DNA from: Hedera helix
Lineage: Eukaryota; Streptophyta; Magnoliopsida; Apiales; Araliaceae
Reading direction: 5' to 3'
Assembly: GCA_947179155.2 (NCBI GenBank)
Contig: OX359281.1
Span: 39,246,967 to 39,310,966, forward strand
DNA: 64,000 nt
In this document: piece after piece, positions 25,274-35,000 of the stretch
Layout: every line of letters begins with the position of its first letter
Position numbering within the stretch: the stretch's first letter is position 1
Position numbers and translations under genes: made by a program
Notes under the pieces: generated by a model
The model's database searches: none
What the model saw: only the letters and a program-made list of their open reading frames with translations
Told to the model about the DNA's origin: nothing

Positions 25274-26781
25274 TAGGGATGTAAACGGATATAAATAAAT
25301 CCGAATATAATAGTATCCGTATTCAGAAAATTAATTCGTTATCCGTATTTGTATCTAGTATTCGATGGATTTTAAAAATACTATCCGTTTCCGGTATTCA
25401 AAATAATTTCCGAATACGGATAATATTTGTTTTTGTTTATTTTATTCAAATAAACAGATTATTTAAATATTCGGGTATCCAGATTCGTTTATCATTCACC
25501 TAATATAAAATTCATTTAAATTATTTACAAAAAATAAATTAAAAAATTGAATAATTACTCATAACCAATCACAATTTAAAGTTTAAACCATATATATTAA
25601 TTAATGAATGTTAATTTATTTATTTTTAATAAATACAATAATCAATGTTCTAAATTACAATCCAAATAAGTTTTCATTATTTTTGAAATCTTAAATTCAA
25701 AATGAATGCTTTACTTATTAATGTTTAGATGTCCATTAATAAGTAGATGTCCATTCTATGTGTTAATTTGGAATAATACTATAGTGTGTATGAATATTTA
25801 TAATCTATAATTATAATATTTAAATGATATTTATAACATTTATAACATTTGTTAAATGATACATTTAAGATATATTGTAACACTATATGTAAATAGAATA
25901 AGGGAAAAAATAATGAGTTTTAAAATATAGTTCATTAATGAATGAATGTTAATTTATTTATTTTTAATAAATACAATACTTAATGCTTTAAATTACAATT
26001 CAAATAAGTTTATTATTTTTGAAATCCTAAATTCAAAATGAATGCTTGACTTATTAATGTTTAAATGTCCATTAATAAGTAGATACCCATTTTATGTGTT
26101 AATTTGGAGTAATACTATAGTGTGTATGAATATTTATAATCTATAATTATAACATTTAAATGATATTTATAAGACTTGTTAAATGATGTATTTTAGATAT
26201 ATTGTAACACTATATATAGCTAGATAACTAGAAGGGGGGAATGAGTTTTAAAGTATAGTTCATTAATAAATGAATGTTAATTTATTAATTTTTAATGAAT
26301 AAAATAATCAATGCTCTAAATTACAATTCAAATAAGTTTTCATTATTTTTGAAATCCTAAATTTCAAAATAAATGCTCTACTTATTAAATTTTAGATGTT
26401 CATTAATAAGTTGATGTCCATTTTATGTGTTTACAGGAATACTGTAGTGTATATAAATATTTATAATCTATAATTATAACATTTAAATGATATTTATAAC
26501 ACTTGTTAAATGATCCAAAAGTTATATTGCAACACTTTTTAAATTATATTTATAAAATTTATAACACTTGTTAAATGATACATTTTAGATATTTTAACTT
26601 TATAATAGTAAAAATTCATTAATTATATTTAAATCAATTTATTTCAGTTTATTAATATTATAATAAAAGTGTTATTTCTTACTTTTTAAAAGTAAAATGA
26701 CATATTTTAAAAATAATTTTCGTATGATAATGAAAACTAATTATTATATAAGGAATGTCACTTAAAAAAATTTATTTTGCT

Positions 26782-26819
<38 letters not shown>

Positions 26820-27067
26820 CGGATACGAATTCCGGATACGGATCTAAATTTGGATATCGGATTTCTGATATTCGCTGAATATATTTACGGTTGGATGTTA
26901 AACGAATACGAATATGCTTATATCCGTATTCGTATCCGTTTATTTGCGAATACCTTTAAATCGAATACGTATATATCCGGTTTTTTCTGAATGCGAATAA
27001 TATTCGGGGTTTTTTTTAATACGGATGCGGACAAATACGAATTTTTCAATTACCATTTACAGCCCTA
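25274..27067. mobile_element. hAT-like non-autonomous element in MAF1 leader intron
   Basis: About 1.8 kb with terminal inverted repeats TAGGGATGTAAACGGAT and, from the right, TAGGGCTGTAAATGGTA. Subterminal regions are dense in ATCCG/CGGAT and TATTCG motifs in opposite orientation at the two ends. Flanks GACATGTT and GACACGGC agree at 5 of 8 bases, so the target duplication is decayed. No transposase. The core has three copies of a unit of about 335 bp. A truncated relative in inverse orientation lies at 30955-31836. Confidence 0.65.
25601..26600. repeat. Three-copy tandem repeat of about 335 bp
   Basis: Units start near 25601, 25937 and 26270 with ttaatgaatgttaatttatt-like sequence. Each contains the same ordered landmarks (CAATAATCAATG, TTAGATGTCCATTAATAAG, TATTTATAATCTATAATTATAA). 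The last copy is shorter and more diverged. Confidence 0.8.
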
Positions 27068-27784
27068 GACACGGCTAAATCAAGACAGTAATAAAAATGG
27101 TGTATATGTTAGCCCGGTCCTAACTAGCGCCTTCGCAGAGTTGATGACTGTGACAGGTTTTGTCGATTATTAGAATTTGTTGCTCAGCTGCCCCTTGCCT
27201 CAACTATTTGTTGTTGGCTATATTGTGTTATTGTTTGGAATTAAAGCTTGTGGTAATGAGCACATTTAGCAATGGAGCAATACAGGTTATCTATCGACGT
27301 CCTATTCTGAGTGGAAACATGCACCTTCTTTCTAGAGTGTTCTAACTGTAAGCTTTTTCTGTATAGTTTATCTTGATGATTCCCTCTTGATTTGAAAAGT
27401 TGGCTTTGTATTTTCTTTTAGTTAATGGCACCAAAGGGATGGAGTGGACAGTGTGTTTTTGTTTGGGGAATCTAAGAATGGGTTATACTATTAAAATAAA
27501 AATAAAATAGGAATAAGTTATATCATGTATATTAATGGGATGCTTTAAACGAAGGGAAATAAAAAAAATTGAATTACTCTATCTATATGCAATAAACTGT
27601 GCTGGTATGCTAAAGTTTGCCAATCTCAGACAAATAGGCAATATTTGATTTGGCTTTTGAACCATGCAACAGCTTGCACTCTTGAACTCTTACGGTGTTT
27701 ATGTTCTGATGCAGGAACGCCAGATAGATCTTTCGTGCTGACACCTCCAGCCACATTGAAGCCTTTTTCTATTTAATACCCATA

Positions 27785-29983
27785 ATGAAGTACTTGGAAT
27801 ACCCTCCGCTTGACCGGTAATCATCAAAATTGTTCTGTAGTGAAATAGATATGATTTAGTTCTTTTTACTATGTAAATTGGTATTAAGTATTGAATTACT
27901 GTGTTTAGTATAAATGATTTTCTAAGTCATGTGAATTTCGGCGAGTGTACTATCAAAGGATGCCTTGAAGCTTACTCGTGTAAGTAGGATTTGTGGTCTA
28001 TCTGGTATACTATAAATTCTCTCTATTAGGAATTTAAGGACATGGAATTTGTTTTGCTTTCTGCTTTATAGGCAAACATAGCGGAACAGATAAGAAGCTA
28101 TCCTTCAGTTTGGAGAATGAGGTAACTATATTATGTGAAGTAATTGTTTTATCTTGTCATTAGTGTGCAGTTTTCCGAAGAACAAAAATACAACGTATAA
28201 AAGTTAATTTCGTGCAGGGTGTTTCAATAAATTCTTGCCCCTTGTTGTACTTTGTACTTTGGTTTTCTTGATGGACCAGTACTCTACAATTTTTCTGGTG
28301 GAGTTTCAATTGGCATGGCTTCAGTTACCAATAGTTTCTTAAAATTACTTGATCTGTTATTTATGTTGACATTATTAATATTTTATTTTTTTGTATTCGA
28401 TATATGTTTTTGATCTAGATTCTTGATTATCTTGGAAAATCCTCAGATAGTGACTCTTCCTCACCGGCTGAATATTTGTCTTGTAGATCGAGGTCATTAT
28501 TGCAACTAAAATTGGCCTACGAAGTGTATCTTATCTTTTTATGTTTTTCAACTTTCTTTTATTTTTTTGCAGCCGGAAGATGTTGATATATCTCATTCTT
28601 ACGCTCTATCACATGTATCCGGACTGTGACTTCAGGTAACCATACTTCACAGACCTTATAAGGGGGGTTATGGGTAATGTCATTGTGAGCTTCCTGACGA
28701 CATGGCAACCCGCTATATAACCCTCCCTTATTCACATTGGGAGTGTTGTCAAAAGGTTTGACAGACAGTTTATAGGACTGTTGCTCTTTTAGGAGCTGAG
28801 AGTTCAAGTCTCTCCATTTCCCAAATAGATTTGTGTTGGCATGTTAATTACTGAAATCTTAGTATTTCTACCTATTGTGCTGCTGATTTATTTATGTGGA
28901 TATATATTTTCTTTACTCACCACGCAACATTGCGAACATATTTTGCGATTTACCAGTGCAGTGAAAGCTCACCAGTTTTTCACAGAGGAAACCTGGGACA
29001 GTTTTAAGCAGATTTTTGATGCATACATGTTTGATGCATCCAAGGTATTGCCCTATTTATTTGATACGCAGCCTAATGCTGCTGTGAATTGCCAATTTTC
29101 TCTCTGCGCAACAGTAAATAAGAACTCTAGAACTAGAATTAATGCCATTATAGTTCCATTTTTCGGTTCTCTACTTGTTTGTTGGATAAACCACTTAAAA
29201 GTTATGATGGAGCATTCTTTTCAATATATATGATTTAGCAGTGAATGCAGAATCTGATAACCCATCATGGTGTACTTAGTTTCTACAAATAAATGATAAA
29301 AGATTCATCACATAACAAAGTGTAAAGAAATGTGAGCATTCAGTATACTGACTCCCGAGTTTATTAGAGACGTTAGAGTTTTTAGTAGGTTTCCTTTTAT
29401 GTCGTGATTGCAGAACTGGGCTCAGGAAAATGAGGGCAGTTCCTTGTGTCCAACCTTGTACAAGGCTTTAGATGAGGTGAGCTACTTAGAATGAAAATTA
29501 GTACTGATAAATGTGGTGGGTGAGTTCATTGACATTTAGTCAGGCAGGTTGTGAAACTAGCAGAATGTGAAATCTACAGCTACAATCCAGACTCTGATGC
29601 AGATCCATTCCTAGAGAGAGGGGCCATGTAAGTTTTTAATTTGTTATCATCACTTAACTTGCTACACACGTGACTACCATTGAAACATCTTTGTAATTTT
29701 TTTACTTGCTAGACATGTGACCACCTTGAGACATCTTTGTAAATTTCCAGATGGGCATTCAATTTCTTCTTCTATAATAGAAAGCTCAAGCGCGTCGTGT
29801 GTTTCTGTTTTAGCTGTATAAGGTGATCTTTCTAACGATTCCTATAATGAGGTTTCTCATGGAGCAGCCAATACTGACTTGATCAATTATGTGCTTTACA
29901 GCAACTTGGTAGCCAAGGGTTTTCCTATGGATGGGATATGTTACGAGGAAGATGGGGAAATATTTGATGAGATGGAAATGTGA
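27785..29983 (+). CDS. MAF1: MAF1, repressor of RNA polymerase III transcription
   Basis: Conserved eukaryotic repressor that binds RNA polymerase III and prevents its recruitment by TFIIIB. In other eukaryotes it is controlled by TOR-dependent phosphorylation. Ten coding exons: 27785-27816, 27909-27979, 28072-28121, 28419-28492, 28573-28635, 28957-29044, 29414-29476, 29548-29627, 29751-29822, 29902-29983. They total 675 nt, or 224 residues plus stop, the usual plant length. Recognisable segments in order: MKYLEYPPLDR at the start, GCLEAYSCKHSGTDKKL, SSDSDSSSPAEYLS (Ser-rich linker), YLILTLYHMYPDCDFS, VKAHQFFTEETWDSFKQIF, EIYSYNPDSDADPF, WAFNFFFYNRKLKRV, and an acidic tail YEEDGEIFDEMEM. The start is the first conserved Met. 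The leader is split by an intron (24860-27714). Intron 5 contains a tRNA-like sequence. The gene looks intact. Confidence 0.95.
28659..28730 (+). repeat. Inverted repeat in MAF1 intron 5
   Basis: taaggggggttat at 28659 is matched in inverse by ataaccctccctta ending at 28730, with one base difference in the stem. It lies just 5' of the tRNA-like sequence and may mark the end of an inserted element. Confidence 0.55.
28739..28822 (+). tRNA. Class II tRNA-like sequence (anticodon ATA), probable pseudogene
   Basis: About 84 nt that fold as a full cloverleaf. Acceptor GGGAGTG pairs with CATTTCC (7/7, two G-U). D stem GTCA/TGAC encloses a loop with GG. Anticodon stem ACAGT/ACTGT (5/5) has loop TTATAGG with T33 and anticodon ATA. 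Long variable arm GCTC/GAGC. T stem GAGAG/CTCTC (5/5) has loop TTCAAGT. Box B (GTTCAAGTC) fits the Pol III consensus. Box A (TTGTCAAAAGG) has one mismatch. Irregularities are two bases instead of one between the D and anticodon stems, and a C discriminator. A TTTT inside the variable loop would impede Pol III. The long variable arm suggests a Ser, Leu or organellar Tyr ancestor. It could be a tRNA-derived SINE head, an organellar tRNA insertion, or a pseudogene; expression is unproven. Confidence 0.6.
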
Positions 29984-30954
29984 GTGTCAAAGCTGTTCAT
30001 TCAATGTTAATACTGTAGATAACCATTTACACCCGGTTGTTGTGCAACTCGGTATGTCTCAAAGAACCCTTTTATATAACCCTTGTGTAGTTAGGACAGT
30101 ATGGTTACAAATGCTCGTTGCTTCCTGACCACTTATGGTCATGCCGTCAAATGGGTATCAAGGCCAGTGAAAAACTTTGCAGACGAATCTATGTATTATT
30201 TCCACTTCTCTTTCCGGATCATGTATTCTCACATTTCCTTTTTCTAGGAATGCAATGTTGCTCTTTCCTCTTTAACTTGCTTATTTATCAGACTCGTGTT
30301 TATCCAGTTATATAATTATTTTCGAAGTTTGTTAATTAAAAAAAATTATTTATCCATGTATTTTGAATTAATTTACAAATTATATTATTATTTCTACTCG
30401 TAACAAGAGTATGAAAATGTTTATACAGAAAGACTCTTGATAATTTGCACATGTTCTATGCATCAGACTATGTAAATCATGTTTCGCTGTTATTATGTTA
30501 GACAAAAAGATAATAAGCTTTAGGGGCCGGTTGATTTTGGCTTAATAGAGTTGAATGACTGAATTAGTTCATCATTCAGTACGTTTGTTTTTGGCTGAAT
30601 GGTTGAATTAATTAGATTTTTTTGGCTGAATAACTAAGTCTATATATTTTTATTAGCTGAATGGTTAAGTTTTAGCTGAATGAAGTAAAAAAATATATAT
30701 ATTAAGTAATATTAAACAAATTTATAACAATTTTGAATTTTTTCACAGGGTAAAATAGTAAAAATATGTTATTTAGATGTTTCAGATATGTTATTTATCA
30801 AATAATTTTTTTCATTTATTATTTAGAAATCTATTTTATTCAGCTCATTTAAATTACTTAAGCATTTAGAATTATTTCATTCAGTTTTTATCGAATACTC
30901 TTTTAGTTATAATTATGCCTTTGCACAGTACGATTTATTATACTATCCCAATTT
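29984..30954. other. MAF1 3' UTR and flank
   Basis: The 3' UTR probably reaches about 30320. From about 30523 an element-like segment starts ggggccggttgattttggct, followed by repeated GGCTGAATGG/CTGAATAA motifs. Its right end is not identifiable. No gene seen. Confidence 0.45.
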
Positions 30955-31818
30955 TAGGGTTATAAATTATAATCGAATTTTTTGTATCTGTTTATATTTG
31001 TATTCGAAAAAAATCGGATATTACTATTATTTAAAACAAAACGGATATATCCGTATTCGATTTTAATGTATCCGTAAATAAACGGATATGATACAGATAT
31101 AAGTGTATACGTATTCGTTTAACATTCAATCGTAAATATATTCGACGGGCAGCGAATATCCAATATCCGATATTCGGCTTCGTATTTATATATATTAACA
31201 ATTTAATTATCAATTATTATATACTAATTAAGTAAACATAATTTTTTCAAATAACTTTCTTTACATATATAATAATAATTTTTTACTATCATAAGAAAAT
31301 TATTTTTAAAATGTCATTTCACTTTAAAAAAATAGAAATTAACAATTTTAAATATAATATTAAAAAATAAAATAAATTCATTTAATTTTAAATAATATAT
31401 TAATACTATTAAATGTAATATGTAAAATATCTAAAATGTATTATTTAACTAGAAAATTATATGTTACAAAAACAAAATTACATTTCTTAGTTTGTTACAA
31501 ATATTTTATTTTCAAAACTTACGTGCAAGAACAAGAGTGAATCATAATCTTTTATTGAAAATACACGGCTAATTTGATACTTTCTTTAAAATATTTAAAT
31601 TTTGATTATTTTTTTTATTTTTTTATCAATGATGGATAATAACGTGCTTGACAAACATTAAATTGTGATGAGTAATTATTCAATTTTTTCTTTTAATTTT
31701 TGTGATAAATTATTTATTACGTCACTGATAAACGAATTCGGATATCCGAATATTCGAATAATCTGTTTGTTTAAATAAAATAAAATAAAACCGATATTAT
31801 CCGTATTCGGATATTATT

Positions 31819-31836
<18 letters not shown>
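30955..31836. mobile_element. Truncated hAT-like element, inverse of the one in MAF1
   Basis: Starts TAGGGTTATAAATTATAATC and continues with AACGGATA, GTATTCGTTTAACATTC and GCGAATATCC motifs. These match the reverse complement of the right end of the 25274-27067 element. The other end shows the AATAATCTGTTTGTTTAAAT and CCGTATTCGGATATTATTTT segments, then breaks off in a (TA)n tract near 31830. Confidence 0.6.
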
Positions 31837-31860
<24 letters not shown>

Positions 31861-32632
31861 TCAGAACAAATTATTGTTATGGATACTATTCCATCAAATT
31901 CATCTCTAACCTTTCAATACGAGATTCAACGATCACAAAATTAGTAAAGAGATAAAAGAATGTTCTAAATACTTTCACTTTAGTTATATTTAAATAGTTT
32001 CAATATATTTATTTGTATAAATAATTTTTAATTAATAAAATTTAATATTGTCAATTATATTTAATATATTTATTTTTATAAATAATTTTTTAAGTAATAA
32101 AATTTAACATTGTTAATTATATTCAATGTATTTATTTGTATAAATAATTTTTTAAGTAATAAAAATAAAATTCTCAATTATATTCTATGTATTTATTTGT
32201 ATAAATAATTTTTTAAGTAATAAAATTTAAAATTATCAATTATTGCGACAATTTGATTATTTAAAATTTAAACTCCATGTTTTAATATAATTTGATTTAA
32301 TTGAAGTTATTTAAATCTAACTTACGTAGGAGTATTTAGAATATTTATTTATACCTCTAGTAATAGTAGCGGCAAGTAAAAAAAAATTCCTCTCATCGCT
32401 ACCATGAGTAGTAGCAAATATGTTTTCTGATGAATTTATTAAAATAATATCCATAACAACTTTTTATTATAAATCGCTACTACCCTTAGTACCCTTTATA
32501 TATATTATAATAATAGCAAACACAACTCCACCCTTACATGAAAACAAATTCATGAATAAAAAATCCTACCTAAACAAAGTAAGCTCCATGTGAGTAGTTA
32601 AAGTACGACCCTTATGCCGGCGATAAAAATAG
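31837..32632. other. AT-rich spacer with diffuse internal repetition
   Basis: Between 31990 and 32245 the phrase tgtataaataattttttaag recurs about four times at intervals near 64 bp, an old tandem array. No gene seen. Confidence 0.5.
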
Positions 32633-32641
32633 AACTCTAGG

Positions 32642-32860
32642 GGATGAGATCACCTGTTATAAAACTCATATGTATCTTTATATTGAGATATATAACGATG
32701 ATTTTTAAGTTCTATAACGACGGTATGTCTCGTCGTCATAGTTTTATTTTTTTTAGATATACGGTGACGGAAAATACCATTACTATAGACTCTAAAAATC
32801 ATTGTTATAAGTCTCAACACAGAGAAACAGAGAAATTTAGTAACAGGTGATCTGAGCCGA
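32642..32860. mobile_element. Palindromic MULE-type MITE, 9-bp target duplication
   Basis: 219 bp between perfect AACTCTAGG repeats (32633-32641 and 32861-32869). The two arms are inverted copies of each other (AGATCACCTGTTA at both ends), so both strands translate to similar-looking peptides. Related in its core to 22334-22542. Confidence 0.85.
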
Positions 32861-33027
32861 AACTCTAGGCACATTGCAGGAAGGATCAAACATTCCACCT
32901 GCTTATCAAAGGCCACCGCAAACCGCTGGGCTAACTGGATGACAATAATAAATTTTAAGAATATATGAATTTTTGTATATATCTTAAAATATAATGAGTG
33001 TTACTTTAATAATAATGACATAATGAT

Positions 33028-34995
33028 TGTAGACACCCAAATTTTGCACTTCTCTACTAACCCTGGCAGGAGGGCAGAATCGTCATTTGACCCGACGAGC
33101 GAAAAGGAAGGTGGACCCCAACACGAAGCCACCCCAACAACTTACGGTCAAAGCCGCCACAGCAAACAACGAGCATCAGGCAAGGCAAAAAGCTAATCCA
33201 GAAGAACCTGGTCGGATCACCAAAGACGACAAATGGCCACTACGCTTACGAACTAGCCTCCCAGAACAATATGACACGTTTCCCAGGGATTTCCGGATTG
33301 CAAAATACTAGCCTTCTAGCGAAAAAACGAAAGACCGACATCAGATGCGGAAATCGAGGAAAACACCGGAGCCAGCTGCACCTGCGGCTGGCCGCAGTTG
33401 CATCTGCGACCAAGATCTGAAGTTGCTAAATCACCATTTCCAGTTTCATTTTCAGGAGACGCGGACGGAAGAAAGAAAAAGAGAGAGAGAGGCTACGGGA
33501 GCGAGAGAAAAGAGAGAAAAAGAGAGAGAAATGTGAGATTCTTCCACCTTTGGTTAGATCTTAACATCATATATTGTATCCTATGTTGATTTTCAAGTGT
33601 TAAAGCGTCTATTGCATCGATTGGAATGTGAAAAAATCTGAGTTTCATAGCTTTGTTGTGTTTTATGTATCAAATCTTGTAGATCTAATTTTATTTTTGT
33701 TCTTATTGCATTTGTTGGGTGGATCTACTGTGGATCCGAAAATATTTGGTGCATTGCTATTTAAATAGTTTGATTTTGTGTATTTTGAAGTTAGATCCAA
33801 CGTAGTCAACATATGTTGTAGATCTGTGGATTAGAGACGGTTAGGGAGGATTTATTGCGGATGGAATCTCCTCCTAACCTCCCGATGATATCCTTTTAGT
33901 TTATTTTCTAGCTTTTACGTATGTAGCAATGGCGATGCATTTGTATTGTAAATATGTAATTTTTTTGGGCCTTAAAGCGATGTTGGATCGAAAATCGGGT
34001 TTAAGGCCCCGTTATAGTGAAATGTGCGATTGTGGGCGTTTGGGATTATTTGGATGGCTCACATGCCCATGAATAGCCTCAACGCTATTTTAATGTTTGG
34101 TTTTTTCTTTTGACACGAGAAAAGGATTTTGGGAATGAAAAGATAAAGATTTTCATAAAATCAATCAAATTAGGATATTAGAATCACGAGATTTAAAATT
34201 AAGAGTTTTAGTGAACTTTGATCCGGTTTGACGAAAGGCTACAAAGGGGTTTTGAAAACATCATAAAAAATAGACAAACGTTTTCATTAAACTTTAGTGC
34301 ATAGGGTTAAAGAGTTCCTAGAAGTTGCCTTCCTTTTATTGGACTTTACTGTTAGAAGGCAATGTATAGTCTCGATTCCTATTTGACAAAAGTTTAAAAA
34401 CCACTATTATCTGAAAACGACACCTAATAAAAAACCCTCATCGCTTGCGAAATTAAAATCAATCTTTATTATGAAGCAAAACCTTGTCAATGGGATCAAA
34501 GGACGTCTAAAACGCTTTTCAGATAAACACATTTGCCATATAAAACCAAAGCAAATTTTATGCAAAATTCACCACAAACATTCATTTAGGCACACACGCA
34601 CACACATGCGCACACACACATTTTAGGATTTAAAAGGATAGGAAAACATCAAGATTGCGGTAACCGTATTTCACGGAAGTCGGGGGTTGCCTAACACCTT
34701 CCCCTCGCTTAAGCAAGCCCCCGAACTCTATGAATCTCGGTTTGCGGACCAATTGAATCGGAGTCACATATGAGCCATTACGATTACGAAAACAAAATTC
34801 GGATGAGTTGGTACATCCATTTCAACAATACCAACTGGCGACTCTGGTCAATTAGCTCATAAAAATTCGACATTTCAAAACCCCGTCGACACTAAGCCGA
34901 CCCTTTTCAAAAGTCACATCTTAATCTAAAAGCTAAAATTGGAAAGGGCGTTTTAATTATTAAAAAACGAAACGACCAAAATCCCGGCGTCGACA
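33028..34995. mobile_element. Solo LTR, family B
   Basis: 1,968 bp beginning TGTAGACACCCAAATTTTGC and ending CCCGGCGTCGACA, with a perfect 5-bp duplication ATGAT (33023-33027 and 34996-35000). GC content is higher than in the flanks. The open frames inside (33087-33311, 33345-33589) have no recognisable domain. The ends differ from the other LTR families here. The TGTCGACG/GGGTGTCTACA ends recall Tat/Ogre-type Gypsy LTRs, but lineage and orientation are not settled. Confidence 0.85.
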
Positions 34996-35000
34996 ATGAT

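Larger units (their letters stand above)
24778..27776 (+). promoter_or_regulatory. Spliced upstream ORF in the MAF1 leader
   Basis: An ATG at 24778 opens a frame that runs to a donor after 24859 (cctgaag|gtact). It continues from the acceptor at 27714|27715 (gatgcag|gaacg) and stops at TAA 27774-27776. This gives 47 residues from two exons (27 codons, one split codon, 20 more). The stop is 8 nt before the MAF1 ATG at 27785. The peptide starts MFIEEREDRC and ends TLKPFSI. It assumes transcription starts upstream of 24778 and that this intron is spliced as read. Confidence 0.6.

Noticed and set aside
28739..28822. Calling the tRNA-like sequence a functional tRNA gene
   Set aside because: TTTT within the variable loop, a C discriminator and irregular spacing after the D stem argue for a pseudogene or tRNA-derived element unless expression is shown.
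32644..32916. Similar peptides encoded on both strands, as a possible antisense gene pair
   Set aside because: The similarity arises because the segment is a palindromic MITE with a 9-bp target duplication.
33087..33589. Basic, coding-like frames of 60-75 codons
   Set aside because: They lie inside a bounded solo LTR, have no domain, and the local rise in GC content explains the open frames.
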